Notes under the pieces: generated by a model
The model's input: the letters and a program-made list of their open reading frames with translations, nothing else
The model's database searches: none
Told to the model about the DNA's origin: nothing
Shown: positions 10,501-21,180 of the stretch, piece after piece
Numbering within the stretch: position 1 is the stretch's first letter
Layout: each line of letters opens with the position of its first letter
From: Gordionus sp. m RMFG-2023
Taxonomy: Eukaryota > Nematomorpha > Gordioida > Chordodea > Parachordodidae
Direction of reading: 5' to 3'
Length of the DNA stretch: 64,000 bases
Assembly: GCF_954871325.1 (NCBI RefSeq)
Contig: NC_088775.1
Coordinates: 72,641,561 to 72,705,560 of the forward strand
Program-made: the position numbers and the translations under genes

Positions 10501-11960
10501 AATGGTAATAATAATTTTTTTTTGACTAAACTACGCATCCCTACGCGTCCCCGGTCAAGATACATTTTTTTTTAAAAAAATAAAATCAGATTCATATTTA
10601 GCTCATTAAATGGATACAGAAAATTTTTTTTTTTATTTAAAAAAAAGTAAGTAACTTAGTAAAATTTTGAAAAAAACACTTTTTTTCCATTTTTTGACTA
10701 AAATACGCGTCCCCGGTCAAAATAGATTATTTTTATAAAAATGAATATAGAATCGTGTATAGTTTATCAAGGAGATTCAGAAAATGGTATTAATAATTTA
10801 AAAAAAAATTTTTTTTTTATATTTTATGTGTAATGAAGCTGGCTTGGAAATTTTTTTAATATAAATTTTTTTTAAAAAAAAATTATTAATACTATTTTCT
10901 GAATCTCCTTGATAAACTATACACGATTCTATATTCATTTTTATAAAAATAATCTATCTTGACCGGGGACGAGTAGGGACACGTATTATAGTCAAAAAAT
11001 GAAAATGGTTTTTCAAAATTTTACTAAGTTTCTACTTTTTTTAAAAATCAAAAAAAACATTTTCTGTATCCATTTAATGAGCTAAATATGAATCTGCTTT
11101 TATTTTTTTAAAAAATGTATCTTGACCGGGGACGCGTAGTTTAGTCAAAAATAATTTTTTTCAAAAAAAAAATTATAAATACCATTTTCGGAATCTCCTT
11201 GAAAAACTTTACACGATTCTATATTCATTTTTATAAAAATAATCTATCTTGACAGGGGACGCCTATTTTAGTCATGCCCATTTATTTAAATACATAAAAA
11301 AATATCTTCTCTTTTTTACTAGGCAAGATCTGGTACCTATTTATAGGCCAGGCATAAAATTATATGGGTCGAGTCAAAAAAAAAACATTTTAAAATCCAT
11401 GGGTCAGCACTTCCCAACTTATACTCTTTATTTATATAATTTGAGAGAAGATAATTTTAATTATATAAATTAATAATATCTTTTTTAAGGAGATTTGGAA
11501 TATTTATAATGGAAAGAGTTCAAACCAGTTTTTAAAGATTCAAATATATTATATTATAAACTGATGCTGTTATGGTTCAGATACCTAATTATAATCCTTA
11601 TAAAACTGCAATTTATGTAACCTGATAAGGCAGCAAACATTAATGCAGAATATTTATCTTTATGACCATTAAAATTAATATTTGAGCCATATGATATTAA
11701 AAGCTTAATCAATTCTTGATTTGCTTGAAAAGCTGCATGAAGCAAGGGAGTTAAAGAATTCTAACATATTAGTGATAAATTGCACAATATTATAAAAGGT
11801 ACTTTATCTACACAATCAACTCGTACATCTTTTTCATTTAGCAAATTCTTAATAACCAAGAAATTGTCTTCTTAATTAAGTAAATTAATAAAAAAAATTT
11901 AATAAAAGTACTTATATTAAGTGCTTTAAAAAGTAATTTTTCATTTGGAGTCAAATTCAT
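4549..11960 (-). CDS. ANKMY2: ANKMY2-like protein, N-terminal 147 codons in five exons (3' end off-window)
   Basis: Exons read right to left: 11960-11912, 11870-11803, 11760-11622, 5957-5859 and 4635-4549. All junctions are GT/AG with matching phases (1,0,1,1). An in-frame TAA lies two codons before the ATG at 11960. Conserved runs matching ANKMY2 are NLLNEKDVRVDCVDKNSLTP, then LLHAAFQANQELIKLLISYG, then SALMFAALSG, then NRTAAEMASFIG. These are three ankyrin-type repeats. The MYND zinc finger and the rest of the ~440-residue protein would lie left of position 1. ANKMY2 is known in vertebrates to help carry adenylyl cyclases to the cilium and to modulate Hedgehog signalling; that role here is inference. 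Intron 3 is expanded to 5.7 kb by transposons. Residues YHYLANLIKNYI in the last exon are divergent but fit the family. Confidence 0.85.
4848..5579. mobile_element. hAT-H, non-autonomous hAT in ANKMY2-like intron 4
   Basis: It begins TAGGGATCTAAACAG and ends GGTTTGAATCCCTA, hAT-type termini. Flanks GTTAGAAC (4840-4847) and ATTAGAAT (5580-5587) share six of eight bases, a decayed 8-bp TSD. GGTTC/GAACC-rich subterminal repeats occur on both sides. No transposase coding is visible. A small palindromic-ended insert lies at 5113-5339. Confidence 0.65.
5113..5339. mobile_element. 227-bp MITE nested in hAT-H
   Basis: Perfect 14-bp inverted ends TATAGTTGGGTAAT and ATTACCCAACTATA. The interior has no convincing gene; a 64-codon reading frame crossing it on the minus strand matches nothing I know. 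The target duplication is not clear. Confidence 0.55.
6795..7185 (+). mobile_element. 391-bp MITE carrying a tRNA-like sequence, copy 1
   Basis: Perfect 20-bp inverted ends: GGTTAATGATGCTTACTACC and its reverse complement. It is inserted in the minus-oriented copy of repeat A; flanks AAAAAAATA and AAAAAAATT suggest a 9-bp target duplication, but the site is low complexity. The interior holds a tRNA-like block (6919-6990) and a ten-G run at 7021-7030. A second copy with the same architecture, reversed, is at 44176-44576. Confidence 0.85.
6919..6990 (+). other. tRNA-derived sequence with A and B boxes inside the MITE
   Basis: It has a B-box-like GGTTCGAATCC (6970-6980) in a T-arm-like CGGG/CCCG stem and an A-box-like TGGCTAAGTAAG (6926-6937). 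The acceptor halves do not pair and no clean anticodon arm can be drawn, so this is not a working tRNA gene. The second MITE copy keeps a better D-arm (GCCT/AGGC) and T-arm. Confidence 0.7.
7303..7770. other. GC-richer island of unknown origin in ANKMY2-like intron 3
   Basis: After an 11-C run (7303-7313) come about 450 bases close to 50% GC, sharply unlike the surroundings. On the plus strand a 53-codon frame begins at the ATG near 7607 (MERLSSDMLKG...) and a 62-codon frame begins at 7721. I recognise no protein or RNA family in either. The block is bracketed by inverted copies of repeat A, so it may be captured foreign or host sequence. Confidence 0.5.
8191..9607. other. Intronic stretch without a recognisable gene
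   Basis: AT-rich intron of the ANKMY2-like gene. A 95-codon plus-strand frame (8448-8735, MPKNMSRINFY...) matches no family I know and is probably chance. A G-run with one interruption lies at 9251-9267. A G/C block at 9308-9330 (GGGGGCCCCCTTGCCCCC) followed by CCCCAACTATGCC resembles the end of a DNA transposon, but no partner end was found. Confidence 0.5.
9608..11287. mobile_element. 1.67-kb foldback element made of a ~150-bp tandem repeat
   Basis: Ends GGGCATGACTAAAATA (from 9609) and TATTTTAGTCATGCCC (to 11279) are inverted repeats, flanked by GTTTATTT and ATTTATTT (7 of 8 bases), a likely 8-bp target duplication. The left arm holds about eight tandem units of ~150 bp, each containing CTACGCGTCCCCGGTCAAGA and a shared ATTCATATTTAGCTCATTAAATGG core. 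The right arm has about three inverted units (near 10960, 11123 and 11250). The arms meet around 10800-10870. No coding sequence is present. The architecture matches foldback-type DNA elements. Confidence 0.85.
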
Positions 11961-12006
11961 GTGTTATATAGTGGAGGTTAAGTTTTCAATTGGCATTATG
12001 TCAAAT

Positions 12007-12049
12007 GTCACGTGACCTATCAAATCAGATACATTTTAGGTCACGTGAT
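12007..12049. promoter_or_regulatory. Two GTCACGTGA (CLEAR/E-box-like) sites upstream of ANKMY2-like
   Basis: GTCACGTGAC at 12007-12016 and GTCACGTGAT at 12040-12049 lie 47-56 and 80-89 bp upstream of the start codon at 11960. Extended by flanks, both contain AGGTCACGTGA, in opposite orientations. GTCACGTGAC is the known consensus for TFEB/MiT and related bHLH-zip factors. Two such G/C-containing palindromes in AT-rich DNA next to a start codon are unlikely by chance. Confidence 0.65.
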
Positions 12050-12969
12050 ATAAAATTATTTTTTAAATCAAACTATATATACATAGTATAATATTTACTT
12101 AAATTAAAGAAATCCTTTGGTTTATATTCTGAATCAAATTGAGCAAGATAGTATATGTTAATTTGAAATTTTTTTATTATGCAAATAAAATTTAAATGAG
12201 ACAAAATATTCAAAAAATGATTGCAGATATTCAAAGTAATCAATTTTTATTCATTTTGATTATTTATATTAAAAGAAAAGAAAACAACATATTTTCTGGT
12301 TTACAATATAGACGTATAAAATCGAGCGTAAACTATTTTGAATGCGATAACTAAGTATTTTCTTGAATAATAATATTATATTTAGATATTTTGTTTAATA
12401 AATATATCTCGAACTAATTTAACTAATTTACATAAAATATTAGTTCTTTTTATTATTTATATAATTGAATATATAGTTGTCTAAGAATGGTCTTAAAATA
12501 TTTTACTGAATATGATGTATATATATATTTTGTTTAATAATAATGGCTTCCTGTTATAAATAATTATAATAATGTTAATATGGTGGCCAGAGAATAAATT
12601 TAAATATAAATCAAGTAATGTTTCTTGTAAATTTATTCGTATCCCAGTAGTATCAAAAGTATCATAAATCATATTATAAATATATATATTTTTCATATAA
12701 TAATATGTAACTAACTGAATAATAATACATATAATATATAACTGAATCATAAATAATACATTATTGGTCTAATTCAAAAACATATCTTCTTTATGTATCT
12801 CTTTTTATCAACAATTTAAATAGGCTTATATAAATCAATATAAAAAATAACAAGTAAATAATCAATCATTTTAAGTTACGCCAAACTAAAATAAAATAAA
12901 ACAAAAATGGTCTTTATTTAAGATTGAATTTAAGTTAAGTGATAAAATAATAAAAACAGGGATGTGAAC
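12050..12969. other. AT-rich spacer upstream of the ANKMY2-like gene
   Basis: I see no gene. An 85-codon minus-strand frame (12493-12750) is a low-complexity run of Ile, Tyr and Asn codons. The last bases (12962-12969, ATGTGAAC) are the left TSD of the next hAT. Confidence 0.6.
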
Positions 12970-12974
12970 CAGGG

Positions 12975-14373
12975 TTGCCATGTCTCCCCCCAGCAGCGGG
13001 AGACTCCCGCAATTTTTTAGTTTACACGCATACATCTCACTCCCGCAAAACTACCGCAATTAAGGGAAATATTAAAACATTTCCCTTGATTTTTTGCTAT
13101 TTCAACAAGAATAAGGGTATTTCAATAAAACTGTTAAAAAAAATTTCCTCGGATAGTAAAAAATCCAACGATATAGCTAATCACATTATGGTAAATAGAG
13201 CTGACTCAGGGTTATCAATGAGTTGCTTGTCAGCTTTCTGCGCTGATAATGCCTCTGTGAATTTTGTCAAAAACCAAAGTGTATTTACCGAATTGAAGCA
13301 GCACAATAATAACTTAATACCAATTGGCTGCATATGCCATATACTACATAATTCTTGCTAGAAGGCAATGAATGTATTATCTGTGGATGTCGAAATAATT
13401 GTGATGAAATGTTTTAACGAATTTAGTTCATCAACTAAAAGAGGAGTTCGTGGAGTGGCCTGACTTGGAATGGTTGAGTTGTTGCGACATGTCCCTATCA
13501 GGTGGTTATCATCGATAGAATTTTTAAATTTTACGAACCTTTAAAAATTACTTCTTAAATAAAAATTATAAAAGCTGCCCTGAAATTTTAGAAAAATTTT
13601 TCGAGAATGACAGAAGCATATTAGGAATGATTTCACATGTAGGAAATCTACTACATGCTACTAATTATTCAATTGCAATCAGAAGAATCTTTATTAATGA
13701 AGATTCACAAAATTATGCTGCAACTGTGTTCATCTTTACAGTTAAAAATTGATAATAAATTTATGTCGCTATTGCTAAAAATATTATATTAAAATGTTCA
13801 AATAATACTCTAATTAATATATTTTTAAAAGAAGCAATTTTTATTAAGACAATTTTAGAATATTTGCAATCAAAATTTGATTTCAATAATTCTATTTACA
13901 AATGTATAAATCAGATTCCCATCAAAAAATACCGATAGACATTGATGTCTTGTTTTAGAAAATTGTAATTCTCTCTATATTTTATGATTCGCCAGGATAT
14001 TTAAAGTTAGATGATCTAAGAGGAGGAATGGGTAGGATTTTTTCGTAATAACGTTAAATCCCCATGCTTGGAAAAAAATGCGAGTTTGTTTTTTCCTTAC
14101 TTCGACTGCCTGGAGAAAGGAGAAAAATCGGATTGCTCTAACGACATTAGAGGCTGAGCTAATGGATAAACAAAATTATGAATGTCATGCCAACAATTTT
14201 ATAAATATTTTAAAAAACAACGGTAAATGTTTAGTGAAGCGCATTTTTGAGGAGTGCCTGGAGAAAGGAGAGAAATCGGATTGCTCTAACAACATTAGAG
14301 GCTGAGCTAATAGTTAAACAAAATTATAAATGTCATGCCAGCAATTTTATAAATATCTTAAAAACGACGGTAA
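12975..14373 (+). pseudogene. hAT-J transposase, decayed
   Basis: The first 128 codons (12975-13361) contain FCADNASVNFVKNQSVFTEL and NLIPIGCICHILHNSC, the DNAS...CHI.HN block that follows the central catalytic Asp region of a hAT group related to vertebrate ZNF862-like proteins. Further fragments on the plus strand include ECFNEF-like sequence after 13370. The C-terminal end is at 14080-14373 (AWRKEKNRIALTTLEAELM, NYECHANNFINILKN). Frameshifts and stops separate these pieces, and the C-terminal part is tandemly duplicated (14107-14373). It cannot make a full transposase. Confidence 0.75.
14107..14373 (+). repeat. 148-bp tandem duplication in the hAT-J transposase end
   Basis: Units start at 14107 and 14255, each beginning TGCCTGGAGAAAGGAG, and both encode the ...ALTTLEAELM...NYECHA-type C-terminus with small differences. 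The second unit is shorter (to about 14373). Confidence 0.85.
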
Positions 14374-15294
14374 ACGTGTTCCTTAAATCTCAAATAAAAT
14401 ATAATTAATATCATAATATTTAATTATCCATATTTTATTTTTATTTTATAAAATCTTTTTAATATTTTACATTGTAAAATTAAAATCGTTTGTTTTTTTA
14501 TAAAATTAATATATTTTAATAATAAAGATAGTATTTAAAAAAAAATTGTCTCGTACTATAGTTACCTATTTTGAAAAATAGCTACCGACTTTGTATTTAC
14601 ATAAAGTAATTATCAAAAATAATAGGCCGATAACTAAGTAAATTCAATATCCAATCGAAGGCATGCAAATTTTTTTTAGCAATTTTCATATTTCTCCTTC
14701 AAAATACCAAAATTCTCCAGCAATTTGAAAATTTTGACCTGGCAACCCTGATGTGAACCCGAACCCAGATCCTTAAAAGTGGAGGGTCAAGGGTTCTAGG
14801 TGTCATAAAAATTTTTAAAAATAAAATATACACGATGTTAACTCATATCAAAATCTAATATGTTAGATATATTGATAAAGCAAAAACACCTAAAATCTTG
14901 GAAGAAATTATGTTTGGAATAAATTATGCAAATATATTGAAGCCTTGAGTTATTTACAATTTAAGTGTGCCAAATTAGAAATAAATAATTTGGGAGCTAG
15001 AAAATAAGTACCATAGTGATATGATGAAAGCAATTTAGATCTTATATATTATTGTATTGTCAATGTATTCAAATATTTTTAATTAAATTTTTCAGAAACT
15101 TTGGTCATATCAAAAGAAAGCATTTACTGTTTTTTTCTGATTTTTTCCTATCTCAAAAAGAATTTTTTTTATAAGCACCATGTCTTTTAGCTAATTTTGG
15201 ATATGAAAAAAAAATTTATAAAATAAATATTAAACGATATATTTACTCGCAGATACTAACGCCTAAAATTGCGTTTCAAAAATTATAAGGTTAA

Positions 15295-18200
15295 ATTATT
15301 TATAAAATAAGTTCTCTACGCCGGCTAGTCATTATTGCATATTCATCTATAATGTGATCTATAGGAATGGTATTAATAATATTTTTTTCTATGCTCAATA
15401 GAGCCAACGAATTTAATCGTTCCTGACCCATTGTCGATCGAAGATATGTTTTAACCCGTTTTAATGCTTAAAACGATCTTTCACATAAGCAGGAATTAAA
15501 AGGTATAGTTAACGCAATTTTAAGGCAATTAAATATACGAGGGAATATATCTATGGGTAAGATTTTTATCAAATCTATTATTGATTTACAAGTAGATTCG
15601 TGTTTTTTATTATAGGTTAAAATATAAGCCTTTAATATTATGTATTCTTCTATTGGATCAGGAAGATTATAATGTAAGATAAATGGTTAATGATATCATT
15701 ATTTAAAAAAAGGGGGGAGGAGGGATGTAAAGCATTTATAGCTATTAAAATATCTGTGTTTTCCTGGCAAAATCTCTTTTTTAATTCATTTATCATAATA
15801 TCCAAAATTGGATAAAAGACATGACACTTATAAAAAGTTTCTGTTTGATCAGAATGATTAGAATAAACAATATCATCTATTTGAATATAATTATTTAAAA
15901 TGGTAGAAGGTATATTTGCTCTTTTATTTGTTATTTTTATATTATATAAATTGCAAAATTTATTTACTTCGGTAAATAATGAAGAAAAATACGAATTATT
16001 TCTTAAATTTGACAAAGAACTGATAAGAGACTCAATAAGAGCCAATGCTGTTGATATGTCCGAATCTGATTTTTGCAAAAAAATAGAAATATTGGAACAC
16101 ATAGATAATAATTTTTGGAATATAAACATACACATAATTGTATCATATTGTAAAAGAATATATAAAATTCCCTTTGCTTTCACCACATCACCATGGTCTA
16201 TATTTTCTAGATAAGATAATTGCAGGGAAAGTCATTTTTACTGCCTCTATAGTTCTAATATGGGATCCCCAACGTGTAGAACTCAAGGCATCAATATTTG
16301 GATTTTAACCCTAATCTTAATTGCAAATCAAGAAATTTATTGTGATGGATAACAGATATTGAGAAAAAAAGCATGAATACCTTCTAATACATTAAAAAAC
16401 TTTCTAGATTGAGGTACTGATTTGCAGGCAGAGATCAGTACAAGGTTGAGTTTATGCGCATAGCAGTGCACATATATCACCTTTTTGTGATTATTATCTT
16501 TCCTGGACTCCTGAAAGATGCCCTTTCATAACACTTGCACCATCATATGCTTGAGCAACGCAAATTGCATTTATGGAATTGTTGTTTAAGGTTGTTATTA
16601 ATGTCTTCGTTAATGACTCTGCATCTAAGTCTTCAACTTTTTGAAAAGATATAAAAGATTCCTTTGGAGTTTTTGTTTTATCAACATATCTAACACATAT
16701 ACTAAATTGCTCATATGAGCTAACATCACGAGTGTCATCAACCATGACAGCAAAATAGCCTGCCTCCCTTATTTCTGATGCTATGTACTTTACGATTAAG
16801 TTTTCAGCTGCAGATAGCATTTGATTTTGTGATTGAGGTGAGCAATAATGAGCATTGCCTGGTGGTTTATATGCTATTAAAAATGGATCATACTCTTTCA
16901 AACAGTTTAATATTTCACAATAATTTCCTTGATTATTGCTTGTCTTACTTTCATAATGACCTCTAAGGGGAAGTTCCAACTTACCACATAGTATTATAAT
17001 TTTGAATAATCGTTTCAAATATTCTCTTCTTTCAAGTATTGTTGATTTAGTTAGAGCTATAAATTGTTCTTTAATGGTGCCTTCTATCAAAGATTGTTTA
17101 AAATGGTTCCAGAGAATTACATTCATTGCATGACCATTTGTTGCTCCGTGAGTTGTTAAGTATTCTTTTACCTTACGAAATTTTTGATAACCTTGATTAA
17201 AAAGGTATCCTTTTTGAGGTTGAGTGGGAAAATTACGACAAGGAAAACAAAAAATAGAGTTTCTGGTTATGCTATATTCAATCCAGGGAAAGGATTTGTA
17301 CCACTGAGTTTGAAAGCATCGTTTATCTTTACCCATTCCAATATATGGATAGGCACCTAATATAGGTTGCATAGGACCAGTTGTTTTAGTACCCAGATCT
17401 AATTCTTCTGAAGAAAGTGATAAAAATTAATAAATGAATTAAAATATTATTGGTTTTAGAAAATTATGACAAATATTATATATTTGAAGAAAAACATTGT
17501 TAAAATAAAAATAATACTTGTATAAGCTCTTCTAAAAAAGTGACAAATATTAATATAAAAATTAAAATATTATTGCTTTTATGAAAATTATGACAAATAT
17601 TATATATTAGAAAAATATTGTTAAAATGAAAAAATACTTGAATAGTTGTTATATTTAGATTGGGCCAAACGTATAGCTTCTATTATATAAATAAATATAA
17701 AATATCTTATAAACAATTAATTTACTTATTTTCTTTCCTTCTGTATCTACATTATTTATAATCATGTCATTCACAATACTTTTTTCATTATTTAATAAAT
17801 CTAAATAAGGTTAATTTTAAAATGTATTTCATCAAATGTAATTTGTTGTAATAAAACTTCTTTATCCAATATACCTTTATATTTACTGCTATCAAGAATC
17901 TGGCTTGTTGTAGTATCCTCTTCAGAATTCATGCCTAAAATTTTATATTTAATTATATTTAAAAAATTAATACCTTCAGAGATATCTATACATTGGATCT
18001 CACATATATCTTCAGATTGAGCCACACATATTGCTTCAATTATTTTATAAATAAAATATCTTATATATAAATTAATTTACCCATTTTCTTTCCTTCTGTA
18101 CCTACATTATTTACAATCATGTCATTCACAATACTTTCTTCATTATTTAATAAATCTAAATAAGATTCATTTAAAATGTATTTCATCAAATGTAATTTGT

Positions 18201-19471
18201 TGCAATAAAACTTCTTTATCCAATATACCTTTATATTTACTGCTACCAAGAATCTGGCTTGTTGTAGTATCCTCTTCAGATTCTATGTCTATATAAAATT
18301 TTATATTTAATTTAATTATATTTAAAAAATTAATACATTCAGAGATATCTGTACATTGGATCTCAAATATATTTTCAGATTGCCACACATAGTGCTTCTA
18401 TTATTTTATAAATAAAATATCTTATATATAAATTAATTTTTTACCTATTTTATTTCCTTCTGTACTTACATTATTTACAATCATGTCATTCACAATACTT
18501 TCTTCATTATTCAATGAATCTAAATAAGATTAATTTTAAAATGTATTTCTTTTCAGTGTATTTATTTTTGTAAATATAATATATAAAAAGTAATATTCCA
18601 TATTATAATGTCCATTTTTCAAAAATATATATAAATAAGCAAACTATTCTAAATTTATTTCGCATTTTATTAAAATATAGTTTATTATTAAGTTAGGATA
18701 AACAAATAAATATATAATTATCAAATTATGAAAGAATGATTGAGTAAACAATTTAGCCAATATTATCTTTATTAAAAGAATAATAGTGTATGATTTTTTA
18801 AGATATTGACTATTTATATAGAAAATATTTGTTTTATTTAGCTAATATTTTGACATCACCTTATGTGATTATAATAGAAAAATTTTAAAAAAATTTTCCA
18901 TTTCTAGTGTCCTGCTCCTGAAATGTGAAAATATATTGTAAAGCAATTTTTGCTTAACTTGAAAACTAAAGAAATCATTATTGTTTAATACTCTGGTGAA
19001 AAATGACTTAAATAGAAATTCTATAGAAATTAGGCAAATTTGGGAGGAAATAGGAAAAACATATAACTTCAATTATGATCAAGTGAAAAAGAAACCTTCC
19101 ATTAAAATAGATAATTAACTAATAAATTTTTATTTTTTAAAACTTAAATGTCCAAAGTGTTTTGTTATTAATTTGTGAAAATTTTAAGGATTTTTTCAAA
19201 ACATTTTGGACACAGACTTATATATAAATTTATTTACCTATTTTCTTTCTTTTAACATTTTTGTTTTCAATATTTATATCTTTTAAAACTACAATTAATC
19301 GTCTTTCAACTAAATCAAAGTTTGAATTTTAAAAACTGTATAAAATATACTTTGTTCATCACCAGCTTTATTATTGAATCCTCTTCTTTGGTCCTCAAGA
19401 TTATAGCTACTTTTATCTTTAGTTTTTTTCATAAAGTCTTTAATGCTTAAATTTTTAAATCGCAAAGTCAT
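15295..19471 (-). pseudogene. ZMYM1-like hAT transposase, multi-exon, decayed
   Basis: A possible first exon starts at 19471 (MTLRFKNLSIKDFMKKTKD). The main open block at 17372-16494 (292 codons) has a TTF-type zinc finger region (FPWIEYSITRNSIFCFPCRN), HATNGHAMN-like residues, then VDDTRDVSSYEQFSICVRYV with the first catalytic Asp. After 16490 come YVHCYAHKLNLVLISACKS, FNVLEGIHAFF and LSSTRWGSH in shifted frames. The 178-codon block at 16186-15650 and the end near 15480-15300 (STMGQERLNSLALLSIE, then IDEYA) give the hAT C-terminus. At least three frame changes or stops break it. Vertebrate ZMYM1 is a domesticated relative. The N-terminal exons around 17660-18560 are tandemly repeated. Confidence 0.8.
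17660..18560 (-). repeat. Three tandem ~358-bp units containing an exon of the ZMYM1-like gene
   Basis: Near-identical blocks start at about 17713, 18071 and 18432 (AATTAATTTAC.TATTTT, then TTTCCTTCTGTA). Each full unit encodes, on the minus strand, a segment such as EEDTTTSQILDSSKYKGILDK, followed by KEVLLQQITFDEIH and an acidic lead SEDICEIQCIDISEG. The third unit is incomplete. The units look like an exon plus its intron duplicated in tandem inside the transposon. I do not recognise the peptide. Confidence 0.8.
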
Positions 19472-20089
19472 TTTATTTAAATAGGGATTTTAAACTCGGC
19501 TTACAATATTAAATTTGTTAATTTTCAATTAATAAATCTTTATATTTATTTAATTAGGGTTATATAATAATTTAATTAATAAAAATCAATTAAACTTCAA
19601 CTGTTAATGCTAAATTGATATTTAAACATTATGCATGGTATTGAAATTTTATTTTTAACAAAGAATTTGATTGCAAGCTGACATAGTGAAAATATAATTT
19701 ATATGTATTAACTAATCTAATAAAAATTTAGATAGTCTTATTAATTTTTAAATAATAAAATTAAATCTATATATTACTTAATAGAATTATAATAAACAGG
19801 GGACAATCAAAAAAAGTTCTTTTTAGTTTAAGGGGATATTAAGGAACCATTAAAATAAAAAATTTTTTTTGCTTCAGGGGGCTATTCAAATTTTTCAGGG
19901 GGCTTGAGCCCCTGCGCCCCCCCCCCTAGTGACGCCACTGACATATAAATAATTAAAACATTGTAAGACATTTTTAAAAAATAATATTTTAATTCAAAAT
20001 CTATTTATACAGTATTAGATATTTTCGATTGCTGATATAAAAATAATTTGAGCCTAAAAAATGCAAGTGATGAAAAAAGTTAATTAATT

Positions 20090-20755
20090 CATACATATGC
20101 CAAAAATGATGATGTTTTTTAAAACGATTAGCAACTTACATTCTCATGAAAGTAATATAACTCTCTGTTACCATTTTAGACAATGTTTTATAGAATGGAC
20201 TAATAAAGAAAAATTTATAGGCCTAACCAAATCAATAATTCTTGAAGAAGAGAATATAAACGACCAATCCAACTCATAAAATTATATGGTGGTTAAAGCT
20301 TCCTCATAGATGACATAATGGAAGTTAAATAAGTAATCAGGAAAATTATTGTGAGATATTAAATTTATAAAAGATTATCTTCCATTTTTAATGATATATA
20401 AACGACTAGACAGTTGACCATTATTACTCATTTAAATAATGCAATCAAAAGCTCTCAGCAGTAGGAGTAAGTGATAATTTTAAATTATATGGCCACACAA
20501 ATAATAGATGGTGGTTAATTTGCAGTCATAGCTATGACACACGATGTTAACACATATCAGATTTATTATGTTAGATAAATTAATATAATAAAAACACTAA
20601 AAATCTTTAGAATAAATAATTATGTAAATAAATTGAAGCCATGAGTAATTTTACACGGTGAAGATGCCATGTTAGAAATGAATCATTTAGTAACTATAAA
20701 ATAAGGACCAGAATGATATGGCGAAAGCAATTAAGATTTTATATATGTCGCACCA
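20090..20755 (+). pseudogene. hAT-Z sister copy, small relic
   Basis: At 20097-20280 the plus strand encodes SNITLCYHFRQCFIEW followed by KEKFIGLTKSIILEEE, matching WNHFKQSLIEG...KEQFIALTKSTILERRE in hAT-Z. The next piece at 20310-20360 gives SNQENYCEIL, matching NNQGNYCEIL. Bases 20540-20745 match 14860-15050. There are multiple stops and deletions; no termini seen. Confidence 0.75.
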
Positions 20756-21180
20756 CCTCTATTGGGACTATTATATCTTAAAATAATAGTAGTTTGTATA
20801 ATATCAAAAATATACTCGTATTAAAAATTAAACTCAAAACTGTTTTTCAAAGAAGAAAAAAATAGCTTTCCTAAAAGCACGTAAAAAAAGAGAAAAAAAT
20901 GATATCTAATTTATTACATCCATTGTGGGATGAATAATAATATTTTTAATTTTTAATAATATTTTTCAATAAATAGATGGCCATGGCGTTAAAGAATTGT
21001 ATGCAAATTGTTACTTATATTTATTATCAAAAGCATTTATTAGTAAGATACCAGATAATGGGTTTAAATTTCCAAATATTAAATATTAATCCACAACATT
21101 GGATATGCTCTCTAAAGGGTATTAATACTACATGACTTTTCTATAGGTTTTATTTCAATAAAAATAAAAATAAGTTCTAT
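20756..21180. other. AT-rich stretch, nothing recognised
   Basis: No gene, RNA or repeat end was identified between the hAT-Z relic and the pyrimidine tract. Confidence 0.5.

Larger units (their letters stand above)
12970..14750 (+). mobile_element. hAT-J, 1.78 kb, perfect 8-bp TSD
   Basis: Termini CAGGGTTGCCATGTC (12970) and GACCTGGCAACCCTG (to 14750) are inverted repeats, flanked by identical ATGTGAAC at 12962-12969 and 14751-14758. The subterminal sequence repeats CTCCCGCAA and CTCCAGCAA motifs. It carries a decayed plus-strand transposase gene. Confidence 0.95.
15290..19940 (-). mobile_element. hAT-Z, ZMYM1-like hAT transposon
   Basis: The right edge on the minus strand begins CAGTGGCGTCACTAGG at 19940 and runs into C-rich/G-rich subterminal sequence (CAAGCCCCCTGA), the classic terminus of ZMYM1-type hAT elements in animals. 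The gene runs right to left from 19471 to about 15300. The opposite terminus was not found; it may be lost somewhere in 14760-15290. Shared non-coding sequence at 14860-15050 and 20540-20745 shows that a sister copy (20090-20755) belongs to the same family. Confidence 0.75.
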
